Shown here one piece after another: positions 21,469 through 32,810 of a stretch of 64,000 nt of DNA. A program made the position numbers and the translations under genes. The DNA is from Coprinellus micaceus (Eukaryota > Basidiomycota > Agaricomycetes > Agaricales > Psathyrellaceae). The notes under the pieces are model-generated. The model did no database searches, was not told the origin of the DNA, and saw nothing but the letters and a program-made list of their open reading frames with translations. Every line of letters begins with the position of its first letter. Position 1 is the first letter of the stretch. Location: positions 496,001-560,000 of the forward strand of contig OX596345.1 of NCBI GenBank assembly GCA_951394405.1. The letters are read 5' to 3'.

Positions 21469-23860
21469 TTATACAGCCTCAGCCTGCATGGGTTGGACAG
21501 AGCCGCCCTTTGCAGCAGTGGGCGTGAACGTGTGCCACCTGTCGTTGAAGCGAACGTCTACACAACCGTTAGTCTTACACTGCATCGGAGGAAGGAGTGG
21601 TGATACATACCCAACGGACGCCCACCATACATATACGCCTGGAACTTGGCAATAGCCGTCTCTGCCTCTGCCACTTGCGAGAATTGGACGACACCGCATC
21701 CCTTGGAGCGAGTACCATCAAACAGAATCTCAGCCAACTCAACCTGGCCGGTGGTCTCGAAGAGCTCGACCAAATCTTCGTTCGCAGTAGACCAGGGCAG
21801 CTGCGAGTGGTTCAGCACTTGACCTCGGGATTAAGACGAATGCAACACATACATTGCGGACCATGATCTGCTGGCTTGGCTCCGGTTCAACGTAGTTCGG
21901 CCCATAGGGACCCGCATAGCTGCCAAAGCCCGGATCGTTGCGCATGCCAGGTCCAGTCGGGATGCCGGTCACAGCAGGTGCGGAGGGAGCACTGGGTTGT
22001 CCATCCGGACCAGAATAGTCGGCATAGATGTCTTGGTTGAAATCGCGACCACCTCCATGGCCACCGGCACCAGCAGCTCCAGCAAACCCTCCCCTGCCAC
22101 CAAAGCCACCACGACCAGCGAATCCACCCCCTCGGAAGCCCCGGAGTCCCCCACGAGGACCACCGCGGAACCCGCCTCGGAAACCAGGTCCAGTCAAGCC
22201 AGCATAGCGGTCCTCACGAACCTCGAGCACTCGGCCGTACCAGTCGAAGCCATTGTACATAGCTACATGACAAATCAACTTGAGGTGCACGAAACAATTG
22301 CAGAGGGCTTACAAATGGCGGACTGTGCGTCCTTCGAAGTCTCAAACACAACAGTCCCAGAGCCCTTAGGGCGACCGTCAACACCGATGTTAATATCAGC
22401 GCGAACGATGTTTCCGGCGGCACGGAAGAGGTCCTTGAGATCCTGCCAGCCAGCTTGGTAGGGAAGCTTGGATACAATCATTTAGTTACGGGGGATGAAA
22501 GTCGAGTGTTGTCCAGGGAACTTACATTGCCAACGTAGAGCTGGTTGCCAGGGTTCGACTGACCAGAGAGGTGGTTGTGGAGAGGGGGCCGAGGAGGAGG
22601 ACCAGCGTGAAGGCCCTGTCCTGCCATTGCCATTCCAATCTTCCCTGGGACAGGGGTCGCGCCGAAGCGGGCTTCATTCTCGCGATCCTGTTGTCTATTG
22701 GGTCAAGATTTTCGGCTCGACATTACAAGGGTACACACCTCACGGATGAAGACAGGGCGGCCCAAGAGGGGCTGCTCAGACAACTCACGAATCGACCTCT
22801 GGCAGTCTTCTTGGGAGGCGAATTCGACGATTCTGTGGGGAGTGGTAAGTACGAGGACAAAGTTGATGGAGACAAGTAGCTCACCCGCAACCCTTCGAGA
22901 TTCCAGTTGGCGTCACGAGAACTTCGGCGAAGAGAACCTCACCAGCTGCCAATCCCAAAAAAATCCCATCAATATCCCGCCAGCTCTTTCCGTTCCATCA
23001 AAAAGCAAAGGTAGAAAAGCAATCTTCCCCCAACCCCGCGCACGGTTATCCTCCCCACGAAGTTCGTAAGCTGCAGTTGATCGGATGCCAGGCCTCCTCC
23101 GCAGCCACATCATCACCAGACCGTCCCTCTGCGCCTAAGCCAACCCCCCGCAAGAATAACAATAAAACTAGTTTGAGATTCCCCCACCCACCTCCCCGCA
23201 TGAATTCCATGAGATCTCGATATTTGACGTCGTAGCTGAGGTTGCCCACATAGACGCGGTTTTCGCGCTTGCTGATCTTCGAAAATTCCAGGGCCTCTTC
23301 GTGTGAGGCATTCATGGGTCCACCCAGCGAGCGGGCGAACGAGTCGTTGCCTCGCCTCTCACGGCTGCGAGAGCGGCTGCGCGAGCGGGGTGACCTGGAA
23401 CGACTCCTCGAGCGAGAACGACGGCGACGCCTGGGTGACGCGGAACGGCGCTTCGAACGCGAACGCGAGCGCTTGCGACGCTAATCCATCTTCTTCAGCC
23501 TCCCGCCCAACCAGCATTATTTCCAACTACTCACATCTCCTCCATTCCTCGCGTCCGGTTCCCAATGGTCGACAATCCTTGGGCGAGGTGGGCGGCCTAC
23601 GTCAATGGGACATCAATTGAATTCTGAGACCCAGCAACTCGTTTAAACGCACCAGGGTCTCGCCTAGGGCGGTCTCGCTCCCTGTCTCCACCTCTTCCGC
23701 CCCTGTCACCACGGTCGCGTTCGCGTTCTCTCTCTCTCTCGCGTTCAAAGTCGCGGTCACGCTCACGACCTCCATCTCGCTCTCTGTCCCTGCCATTGTG
23801 AGAGGGCGGGATAATAGTCTTCTCCTCGCCATTATCTTGGTTCTTCATGTCGATATCCAT
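21469..23860 (-). CDS. SR-like RNA-binding protein with RS domain, three RRMs and an RGG region (Gbp2/Hrb1-like)
   Basis: Ten exons splice in frame into about 572 residues. Order from the N terminus: an Arg/Glu/Asp repeat region (residues about 25-70), an Arg/Ser domain with many RS dipeptides (about 91-150), RRM1 beginning RVYVGNLSYDV (about 165-240, split by introns), RRM2 beginning QLYVGNLPYQAGW (about 285-360), a Gly/Arg-rich region with repeated GGFRGG and GRGG units (about 370-410), and RRM3 beginning QIMVRNLPWSTANEDLV (about 475-550). RNP motifs are well kept in all three. The layout matches yeast Gbp2/Hrb1, shuttling SR-like proteins that bind nascent mRNA through TREX and help surveillance and export. 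The start MDIDMKNQDN was chosen as the first Met of the charged N terminus. The gene is divergent from the methyltransferase gene, with 362 bp between start codons. Confidence 0.85.
23727..23740. repeat. (TC)n microsatellite inside coding sequence
   Basis: A short TC run lies in exon 1 of the RNA-binding protein gene and encodes part of an alternating Arg-Glu tract on the minus strand. Length change in steps other than 3 nt would shift frame. Confidence 0.7.
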
Positions 23861-24222
23861 GTTCTCGTCGTCGTTGCGGATGAAACAGACCCAAGAATGT
23901 TGAGGAAGGTGATGGAAATGACGAAGAATATGAACCGGCAGTTCTGAGTCGTCACATATTTTCGGTGTGGGAAAGTCGGAGTTGAAAATAACACTTAGCA
24001 GAATATTAGTGGAATTATGACCAAATACTCCTGTCTCACAGATCTTGTTCTCGTACTTCCATCTCGAAAAACCGAACACCACTCTGACTACAGTTCTCGA
24101 TAGCCTTATTCTGCCAGTCACTTCCGAGCCAAGTCTGGCGCCTAATACTCTGGCCTGTGTCTCTCGGTTTCAGCTAGAACAACATTCACACGTCCTACTT
24201 TCTACGAATTCTTGGAGGAACG
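23861..24222. promoter_or_regulatory. Shared divergent promoter region
   Basis: This is the 362-bp spacer between two oppositely oriented start codons: the RNA-binding protein on the minus strand and isoaspartate methyltransferase on the plus strand. No TATA box or other clear element was identified. Confidence 0.5.
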
Positions 24223-25109
24223 ATGGCTTGGAGGTGTAGTGGTGCTTCCAATGCAGAGCTGGTAGGGAACCTCAGGAGTGGGGGTATTATGAAATCCGAC
24301 AGCGTCGCAAAGGTGCGCTACAGGCGGACATCCACGGCTGCTCCAGCTCATGGGGACGGTGAAGGCGATGGGCGACACGGATCGAGCAAACTACGTGCCC
24401 AACAGGCGTCATGCTTACGACGATTCACCCCAGTTGGGTCTTCGATGACTGCCTTTTCTATTCGCAGTTGACCTTTGCCGCAGGTCGATTGGCTACGGAG
24501 CAACGATCAGTGCTCCTCACATGGTAGGTATGGCCTTTCCAGGATAGGCGGCTCGCTCACCAGCGGTGCAGCACGCTTACGCCTCTGAACACCTCCTGCC
24601 ATTCCTACGTCCTGGGGCCAGGGTTCTCGACGTAGGCAGCGGGTCAGGCTACCTCGTCGCCGTCTTCGCGCACCTTGTCGGCCCCTCGGGCAAGGTCGTC
24701 GGGATCGAGCACGTCCCCGAGCTTGTTGACTGGTCCGAAAAGAACCTCCGGAAGGACGGGTTCGGGAAGTCTTTGGACGACAAGTCCATCGAGATGATTG
24801 CTGGGGACGGAAGGAAGGGGTACGAGCAAGGAGGGCCGTACGATGTTATCCATGTGGGTGCGGCGGCCCCGACTGTGCCTCACGATCTCATCGACCAGCT
24901 GGCGAGCCCCGGGAGGATGTTCATTCCTGTGGGGACGTACATGCAGAGCATCGAGCAGATTGATAAGGATGCGAATGGGAAGGTGACGAAGGAGCAGGTT
25001 ATGGATGTGCGAGTGAGTCCTGGTTTCTTTGAACGTGGACTACCTTTTGATCTTCCCGCAGTACGTGCCTCTCACAGACAAGGAGAAGCAGGTTGGGCCT
25101 TTCAACTAA
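24223..25109 (+). CDS. PCMT1: Protein-L-isoaspartate O-methyltransferase (EC 2.1.1.77)
   Basis: Five exons (24223-24312, 24347-24432, 24484-24523, 24572-25012, 25062-25109) give 234 residues, close to the usual 225-235. The enzyme uses S-adenosylmethionine to methylate isoaspartyl residues in damaged proteins, starting their repair. Family features are clear: MAWRCSGASNAELVGNL at the N terminus, DRANYVPNRRHAYDDSPQ then SIGYGATISAPHM across exons 2-3, the AdoMet motif I VLDVGSGSGYL (about 90-100), GIEHVPELV, DVIHVGAAAP, and the ending YVPLTDKEKQVGPFN. The first intron is only 34 nt in this model, unusually short; the downstream frame strongly supports the exons on both sides. Likely cytosolic. 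Confidence 0.92.
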
Positions 25110-25608
25110 GTGTTAATTAATGTACCATCTTCATCCTATGTATTACTATCTTTCGTTTTCGGGCGCCTGAGCCGTCGGGCGAAATATCACTCGATTTGCC
25201 CCTATCTCACTGCTGCGCAGCAGCGGATCCTGACATTCGCTTCCCTCTTTTCCTTTTCTTTCACTCTCACCACCAACCCCCACATCCGCCCTTTCCTCTC
25301 CTCTGCGTTCAGCAGCCAAGGATCATGAAGACGACGCCCAAGAATACTTGGACACGGACGCTATAAAGATGAATATCACATCTTTGTTTGGCCCTGGCGT
25401 TTGCGGGGCTTTCACACCGAGGTGCTGCTGGACGCTTCGTGTCACTCACTCACCCATCGCATCTCGTCCTCGAACTTCAACGTTCCGGGACTCTAGGTCT
25501 GAGGTCTCAACACTCCTCAACCCAATATCCTCCTACCATCACGCGCCGTCCACCTTGAACCAGGGTCTCTAGCCACTGCCACGACCTAAGCCTCCACCGA
25601 ATTAGAAT
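25110..25608. other. Intergenic spacer with pyrimidine-rich stretch
   Basis: This holds the 3' end of the methyltransferase gene and the promoter/5' leader of the transporter gene. CT-rich sequence around 25240-25310 is typical of fungal core promoters. No gene recognised. Confidence 0.5.
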
Positions 25609-27301
25609 ATGGCCTCGGAAATAGGCTTCTACGAGAAGAACCTCCTCGTCCTCGGGGTGGTGTGCTTCGTTGGGTACTTCGTGGACAAGCGCATCGGCAA
25701 AGCTTCCAAGAGCAAGTCGGATTCGCCGGAAGATCGGCTTGAGGGTGGTGCGAAGGCAGGGAACTCGGCGGCAGCGTCGGCTCTGACGAGGAAGTATCTG
25801 CTGGTGTATGCCATCGTTATGGGTGAGTACATTTTCTATACGGTACACGCGTACGCGGTGGCTGGTTGCGCGATGAGAGTGGTGTTGTGTTCTGGTATGC
25901 TAACACGATTCCAAACATTTAGGCGCGGACTGGCTTCAGGGACCATACGTGTACTCGCTGTATCGCGAGCAGTACCAGTTCCCTGAGCGGATGGTTGCGA
26001 TCCTCTTCGTCACTGGATTCCTTTCGGCTGGGTTAGCTGCCCCGCTCGTAGGCGTATGGGCTGATCAACAGTTCGTACCTTCCTTATTTTCCCCCCAGTG
26101 ATATTTCCCACTAACACAGCACAGTGGAAGACGAAGACTCTGCCTGGCCTTCTGCGTAACGTACACCCTCGCATGTGTGTGCATCATGATCCCCTCGATC
26201 CCCATCCTCCTCCTGGGGCGACTCATGGGAGGCGTGTCCACGTCCATCCTTTTCTCAGCATTCGAGTCCTGGCTCATCTCAGCTGCCTCATCATCCGGCG
26301 TCTCTTCCCCGGAGTTATCCACGATCATGGGCCGCGCTACTCTCACCAACGGCTTGGTGGCAGCTGGTGCTGGGGTCGTCAGCAATAAGCTCGTTGGCGT
26401 TACAAGCTCGTTCGCGTCGCCGTTCGTTGCAAGTGGGGTTTTGCTCCTGCTTGCTTGGGTTGTCATCCGGGGAACTTGGACTGAGAATTATGGGAGCGGA
26501 GGTGGCCAGACGGATGCTGACGTCTTCCAAGTGAAGAGGTTGGGTCAGGCTTGGTCGATCGTCAAGCGAGGTAAACTCCACCTTCACGTTCAGATGTATT
26601 GCGTAATAACTAACTGAATTCCCAGACCCCCTCCTCTTGGTCCTCGGCCTCACCCAAACCTGCTTCGAAGGCTCCATGTACCTCTTCGTCTTCCTCTGGG
26701 TTCCCTCCCTCCAAGAAAACAGCTCCTCCACAAACCTCCCCCTCGGCTACATCTTCTCCGCGTTCATGGTCTCCATGATGCTCGGATCCCTCTGCTACAC
26801 CATCGCCACTAGCCTGGCTACGCGTCCTAGCGCCAAGGGTGCCCCAGCCGATTCGTCTTTGACCGTCCATGCCAAGCTGAGCAGCATTGTGTGCGCGTTA
26901 AGTGCACTGGCGTTGGCCGGGGCGGTTGGGTTCAAGGATGAAAAGAGGAGGTTTTGGGCGTTTTGTTTATTTGAGGCGTGTGTGGGGATGTATTACCCTG
27001 TGCAGGGGATGTTGAGGGGGACCTTGATTTCGAATGAACACAGAGCCACGGTGAGTCTAAGCCGACCTGCTAAGGGTGTAATAATAGCATCGAACTAAAT
27101 CTCCTTCCATAGCTCTCCTCCCTCTTCCGCATCCCACTCAACATCTTCGTCGTCGTCGCCCTGATGACTGGAGTCTCTTCAGCCCGCTACGCCGTCCTCA
27201 CCGCCAGCGCCCTCGTCCTCTCTTTCTCTGCCATTATGACTGGCCTCGTTATCGTCGAGCGTTCTGAGGAGCACGGCAAGCAGCCTGTGAACGGCCACTA
27301 A
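25609..27301 (+). CDS. Major facilitator transporter, MFSD5-like (putative molybdate-anion transporter)
   Basis: Five exons (25609-25822, 25923-26070, 26125-26570, 26626-27050, 27113-27301) give 473 residues. The protein is hydrophobic throughout with about 12 predicted helices. Motifs fit the MFSD5/MOT2 family: GADWLQGPYVYSLYREQYQF after the first helix, GVWADQHGRRRLCLAFC (the MFS loop 2-3 motif), FSAFESWLISA, QTCFEGSMYLFVFLWVP and GMYYPVQGMLRGTLI. Human MFSD5 and algal MOT2 are described as molybdate transporters; that substrate is inherited from the family and not proven here. The linker after helix 1 is charged. The C terminus (EEHGKQPVNGH) is short. It should sit in the plasma or an internal membrane. 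Confidence 0.88.
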
Positions 27302-27951
27302 ACCATCCATCCTTAACCACATTTCCTTACAGTACTTACAAGCGTTCCTACTGGTCGGGAAGCACTGGATACCAAGGGGACTCGTGCGACGCATTCCTGC
27401 AACCTAAGTGCTTACTTACAGATGCGTTATACCCTCACATAAGTACTGACCCTACTGAAGTACAATACCCAACGGACTCTACTAATATTTATCGGGATAC
27501 TTACTGGAATTGGATCATACTGACTTCACTCGTTGCTCGTCTCTAAATTCATTACATTTTCTCTTACCCGCCCATATCTACTTATAATGGGTTGTTTGGA
27601 GAGGGAATAGATGCGATCTGGACTCCGAATAGTTGCAATTTCCGATCTTCCGGGTATCCGACCTTTCTTTGAGTCATTGTAAGCTCAAAGGTGAAAAGTT
27701 GCCTTCCCCCAATATGGCACCTGCGTCACCTCTGACCCATTGCCTGATGGGGTCTCGTTTTGAGCGCCCAGCGCCCATGTTGTCAACAACCAATCACGCG
27801 ATGATCATCACGGGCGCCTCGCCTTGACCTCACACCTTCCGGCTGTACCTATTTATTTAAATATGGCCGCCCCTCCTGCGCCACCAACACTCCTGCGCGC
27901 TCCCCTCACTACACCTGCTCTTCACACTGTCAGCCTGTTTTTAGCGCCCAC
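27302..27951. other. Intergenic spacer with promoter of the sterol dehydrogenase gene
   Basis: No gene was recognised. An AT-rich TATA-like segment (ctatttatttaaatatgg) lies near 27847-27864, about 90-100 bp upstream of the Erg26 start codon. An ATG at 27862 opens another frame and was rejected as the start. Confidence 0.5.
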
Positions 27952-29358
27952 ATGTCTGCGGTCGATGTCGAGCACACTGGGGAGAAATACCTGGTCATTG
28001 GAGGCGCAGGATTCCTTGGCTCGCACATCGTCGAGGCGTTGCTTGCTCGCAAGGAGCCAAATGTCGCGGTTTATGATCTGAATAACCCACCGGAAGGCGA
28101 CGTCCTAGAGGGCGTGACGTACTTCCTGGGCGACATCTTGGATGAGAGTAACCTTCTCGACGTTCTGCAAAAGGTACGCACACTCTCCACGAGCGTCTAG
28201 CTGAGTGCAGCTCTAATTACCCGCCCCTTCCCTCTACACATACTAGCGTTCAATCACCACCGTATTCCACGTCGTATCCCCCATCCACGGGCTCGGGCGC
28301 GAGCTATACTACCGCGTCAACGTCGAGGGCACCAAATCCATCCTAGCAGCGTGCCGCAAGGCCAGCACCGTCACGTCCCTGGTCTTCACCTCAAGCACTG
28401 GCTGTGTATGGGCGGGACAGACGGTATCTGGGGCAACAGAGGAGGAGGTGGCGTATCTGAGGGATGATAAATTCGACGTGTATGGGTATACGAAGGGGAG
28501 GGCGGAGGAGATGGTGCTCAAGGCGAATGGAGAGGATGGGTTGAGGACAGTCGCGATACGACCGTGTGGGATGTTAGGGTGCGTGTAGTCGTTTGCTCGT
28601 GGTCTGACGACGGGCAGGAAGCTGAACGATGCTTAGCCCGAGGGATAACCAGGGTATGTGGCAAATTGCTGCTGCTTTCGAAAATGGGCAGTATGTCTAT
28701 AAGTTTGGGAAAGAGGACGTCTGGAACGATACGACCTACGTAGGTGAGCATTCCATCCATCTCTTCCGCTTCTTCCGTGATTTCTTACTCTCTTGGAATA
28801 CTAGGCAACGTAGCAGACGCCCACCTCCTCGCAGCGGATAAAATCAAACCCCACTCACCCGACCGCGACACGGTCTCTGGGCAAGCCTTCTTCGTAAACA
28901 ACGGGGAACCTATCCACTATCGCACTTACCCTGTGACGACCTGGAAACTCATGGGGGCAGAGGAGAAGAGCGTCGTTATCCCTCTCTGGGTAGGGTGGAT
29001 CATGGCTCAGATATCTGAGCTGTCATTCTGGTTTACCGGGAAGCGAGGGCCATTGTCGATGTACTCATACAAGGTTATGACCACGGAGCAATACTACAGC
29101 TCCGACAAGGTATGTGGGATGCAACATTTTGCGGTGGGGATTTTCTCACTTCGATACCCTCAGGCGAAGAAGATGTTGGGATGGGAGCCACAGGTGAGCC
29201 TGGAAGATGGTGCGAAGCGGATGGTAGATGTAAGTCAACCTCGAGCAACCTTTGCGGTGCCTGGATTCTGACCCTCTTGCGTATAGTGGTGGAATGACAG
29301 AGGCGCGAAGCAGCATGCACAAAAACAGAAGCAGAAGCAGAAGGGCAAGAAGGATTGA
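27952..29358 (+). CDS. ERG26: Sterol-4-alpha-carboxylate 3-dehydrogenase, decarboxylating (Erg26; EC 1.1.1.170)
   Basis: Six exons (27952-28173, 28247-28578, 28637-28743, 28805-29109, 29164-29229, 29287-29358) give 367 residues. The enzyme oxidises and decarboxylates the C-4 carboxylated sterol with NAD(P)+, one step of C-4 demethylation in ergosterol synthesis, at the ER membrane. It is an extended short-chain dehydrogenase: the Rossmann motif GGAGFLGSHIVEAL is at residues 17-30, the catalytic YxxxK is Tyr153-Lys157 (VYGYTKGRAEE) with VFTSSTGCV before it, and IRPCGMLGPRDNQ follows. A hydrophobic segment near WVGWIMAQISELSFWF probably associates with the membrane. The C terminus is a Gln/Lys repeat (QKQKQKQKGKK). 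Confidence 0.9.
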
Positions 29359-30230
29359 CGTGCTAGCCCATTTAACGCATTATTTGATTTGTACGATGCA
29401 AAGAAGACTCGCGCCCTCGGGCTGGTGGACTCGCTGGTGACTTGTTTGACCTTGTGGGTCCCTCCATTTTTTGGCTGGAGAAGCTATGTTCCCTTTATTA
29501 TTCGGGGGCTACAACATTCAACCCCCCTCATCGCCTTTCATGCTTTCCAGCGACGAGAGCATACCCAGGCTCCGGAATTTAGACCCAGCCCACTCGTTGT
29601 TTTTCTTCATCGTTCATGTTCCGTGACGAGGGTTCCGGATTTCCAGAGCGGGCTCAAGGACGTTCCAATCGACGCCTGCCTGATCCCTCGTTTCACAGGT
29701 CGCTCAGGATGCTCTCCAGAGTGGTTTCCAGTCAAGCTCCAGTCTGGAAGCTTGCTTCAAGCTCCATTTTCCGCTTCCTCCGGTCTACCGCACGGTCTAT
29801 CCCCATTTGGTTGGCTTCCAGCTCTAAGCCTACCTTGGCTTGAACAGCTTTTTGGAGAGATACATCGCGAATTTTTAATTTTTTCTGCGATAAGGAGTGA
29901 CATAGCCGTCGAATACACGTCCCTGTTCCCCTGGGTCATATAAACTCAGGGCCATGCTGGGGAAAACAAGAAATTGAGGTTGTCGTGATGGGGCTGACGT
30001 CGTTGATGTCGGACAGCGAATTGGAATTCGGGCAACGGCGTGCATTCTCCGCTTGCATGGGTGTTTTGCTCTTCGTCTCCAACAACCATCAACGGGCTCG
30101 AGCATCGTTTCAGGAGGCGACGTTCGACTGCATGGTCACCGCCTGACCGTTTCATCCACCAGGGCCCCCACCTTTTTGTCCTTCAACAGGGAACTAGGAA
30201 GTCTTCTCCTCATACTCCTCCCCAACGACC
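29359..30230. other. Intergenic spacer, no gene recognised
   Basis: An 870-bp spacer between Erg26 and the next plus-strand gene. Frames on both strands are short, overlap one another and lack motifs. The last 150 bp before the ATG is CT- and CA-rich, like a promoter. Confidence 0.45.
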
Positions 30231-32203
30231 ATGCGTTCCTCGTCGTCCAGAATTTCCTACAGTCTTCCTTTCGTCTTCTATCAGGCAACCTCTGCAGCAG
30301 CATACTCGTGGTACTTCAAGGACCCCCCAAAACAATGCACAGACGTGGTCATAGATATCAGCGGCAGCGACGGGAAACCGCCTTATCGTGTGCTCATTAT
30401 TCCATACGGACCCAGCCCCCTCGCCAATAATATCGAAGCTCGCACCATCCTCGACATTCCTTTCGACCAATCCTCCACTTCACTATCATTCAAACTCAAA
30501 TACCCAGAAAACTCGCAGTTTGTCGCTGTGGTGAGTGCTTCCTCCCTTCCCGTGGGCCCTTTCCCTTCCTTGGTCTGGATGCGGAGGCAGAACGCCGGTG
30601 GATTAAATTAGATTTGGCTCATTCCCCCACGAATTCGTCTTCCTTTCGTCTTAGCTACGAATGGCGCACTGGGCTCTTGTTCACTGGGCTTATGAACCCC
30701 TTGAGCTGGGCTGGACGAAATCATGGGAGGATGGGGCGGAACATCAAGGGTGGAGCTGTCGCGTGAAATGGTGGCATCGAACATTGATTATGGCGCACTC
30801 GTCGTCCTCATCTATCGTCGCCAAGCCGTATCGCGGTCCTTTGTCGTGTGTCGCTTGACTGCGGTCCCCTGAGGCAGGCATTAAAGGCCTCTAGCCTCGG
30901 TCCACTGGCGACAGGATTAGACCACTCTACCCTTCCATGTCTACTTTACTCCCCGCTTAATCCAAGAGTCGCCACTAACGTTATCTCTGATAGGTCAGTG
31001 ATGCAAATGGATTTGGATCTGGAGGAACCAGTGTAGCAGGACAGGTTGCTGCTTCTGACGACAGCTCGTGTTTCGACTCAACATCGAGCGTGGCACCCCA
31101 GTTCTTCTTCTCAATCGAACCCGCTAACCAAATCGTCCAATGTACCGACACTCGAATATGGTGGGACCCATCAAGCGTACAAGGGTATGCTCATAAATCA
31201 TAATCATTGTGTTTGAAGGCTATCTTACTTATCTTTGCTTGAAATAGAACACCCAACTTCCTTGGTGTCATCCCAGGCGGACAGTCGTTCGCGATTCCTC
31301 AAGGCCAACTCTCACAAGTTACTTCTCAAGGGACAGGATTCACCTGGAATGCCAACGTGCGCTCCGGTACGACCCTCATCCTCGTAGGGGGGGACAATAG
31401 GGGCAATGGGACGGCTGGGAGCTCATTAAACGTGGTTAGCGCGGGCATTAATCCCAACGCTAACTGTTTGAATACCACTAGTCCGAGTTCCACCCCAGGT
31501 AGCCCAGCCGGGGGTAGCTATCCTACAGGAACCACCTCGCCAAGGTGCGCCCACGTCCGTTTTATGAACCTACGAAGCACCACATTAACTTGCTTACTGC
31601 AGTGGTGGTGGTAGCTCTAGCTCAGGGGGCAGCAACACCGGCGCGATCGTCGGTGGCGTCGTGGGCGGTGTCGTAGCTCTCATCGCCATCCTCCTCCTAT
31701 TCTACTTCCTGCGCAAACGTCAACGCGAACGTGCCCGCCACCGCGAGAAGCCTCTCAATATCATTGACCAAGACGAAGACGGCGACGATAGCGAGCCTAA
31801 TGACCACCGCAGGAACGACCTCCCTCAATTCTACCAGCCCGAACCCTTCACTGTCCCCGACCCTACTATCGCGGGGAGCACCGCCGACACCGACAGCATC
31901 AGCGGCTCGAGGCGGCCCTTGAGCGATGGCACCATGACTACCAGCTGGTACACGAGTCAGCGACCTGGTACCCCCGATGGTAGTGCAGTCCTAGGTGCTG
32001 GAACGGCGACAAGCAGGAAAGGGGCTCCACCCAGGGTAATGAGGCCGGTGAATATCATCCAGCATGATGATGCCGGCCCGAGCTACCCTCCACCGCCCCC
32101 GGCAGGTGAAGATGAGGCAGAGACGATTGAATTGCCGCCAGCGTATACCGCGTTGAAGACTTCTGACTCTCAGGGTCCTCCTGCCGCTTCTGGTTCCTCG
32201 TGA
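30231..32203 (+). CDS. Single-pass membrane protein with extracellular domain and disordered cytoplasmic tail
   Basis: Four exons (30231-30530, 30994-31184, 31248-31544, 31603-32203) give about 462 residues. The N terminus (ISYSLPFVFYQATSAAAYS) resembles a weak signal peptide. An ectodomain of about 240 residues follows, with repeated beta-rich character (FKLKYPENSQFVAVVSDANG, IPGGQSFAIPQGQLSQV). Then come a Ser/Thr/Gly-rich stalk, one transmembrane helix at about residues 276-298 (GAIVGGVVGGVVALIAILLLFYFL), a basic stop-transfer RKRQRERARHR, and a long disordered tail with a proline run and PPAYTAL near the end, a possible ubiquitin-ligase (PPxY-type) docking site. The layout is common in basidiomycete surface proteins of unknown role. 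The first intron is 463 nt, much longer than its neighbours. Confidence 0.7.
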
Positions 32204-32810
32204 GGGGGATGACCGCCTAGCATTGTTGGCCAGCGTAGGCTGCGCCGTTTGCGTGTTGTGACAAATGGGACGTTGTGGACTTCGTCAAGTCTTGGACTAT
32301 GCTGCTATTGTTATATCTTACCATTCAACCTACTCCTAGTCAACTGCTTTGCCGGTCTTTTTTTCAAGTTTTCTAACCCCCATTCCTCCATTACGATGTG
32401 CGATGACCCATTCCTTGTTGGTCGCAGCTTGCTACGCACATACCTTCAGCTGCTGCCCCCTATCCCCTATTCCCATCGATATCCTGCCAATAGCTTGCGC
32501 TCAGTCTTATATCGATTGAATTCATTTAGCCATGCTTGACACTTTGTAATCTGTACAATACGTGTGTGTAGCCCCGGTGTCGGTGTCACCACCTACGTTG
32601 TCCGTCCACTTATTCAACATTGTTGGTAATCTCCTGACCGTTGTCCAAACAAAATTGCTCTTGACCTTAACGAATCCTAAAGGCGGGATCCTTGGTTAAG
32701 CTCCTTTGGTGGAGACTTCACCGGGCGCCCGTCCTCTCATCCCTGGCGCTTATCGAGATTCTAGTCAATTTGTTTGTACTACTCAGACGTAGCTTAGACC
32801 TGGATCTGTT
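32204..32810. other. Convergent intergenic region
   Basis: This lies between the 3' ends of the plus-strand membrane protein and the minus-strand F-box gene, so it should contain both 3' UTRs and polyadenylation sites. No gene recognised. Confidence 0.5.

Noticed and set aside
27862..28081. Upstream ATG frame before Erg26
   Set aside because: It is in a different frame from the dehydrogenase; the Rossmann motif follows correctly from the ATG at 27952.
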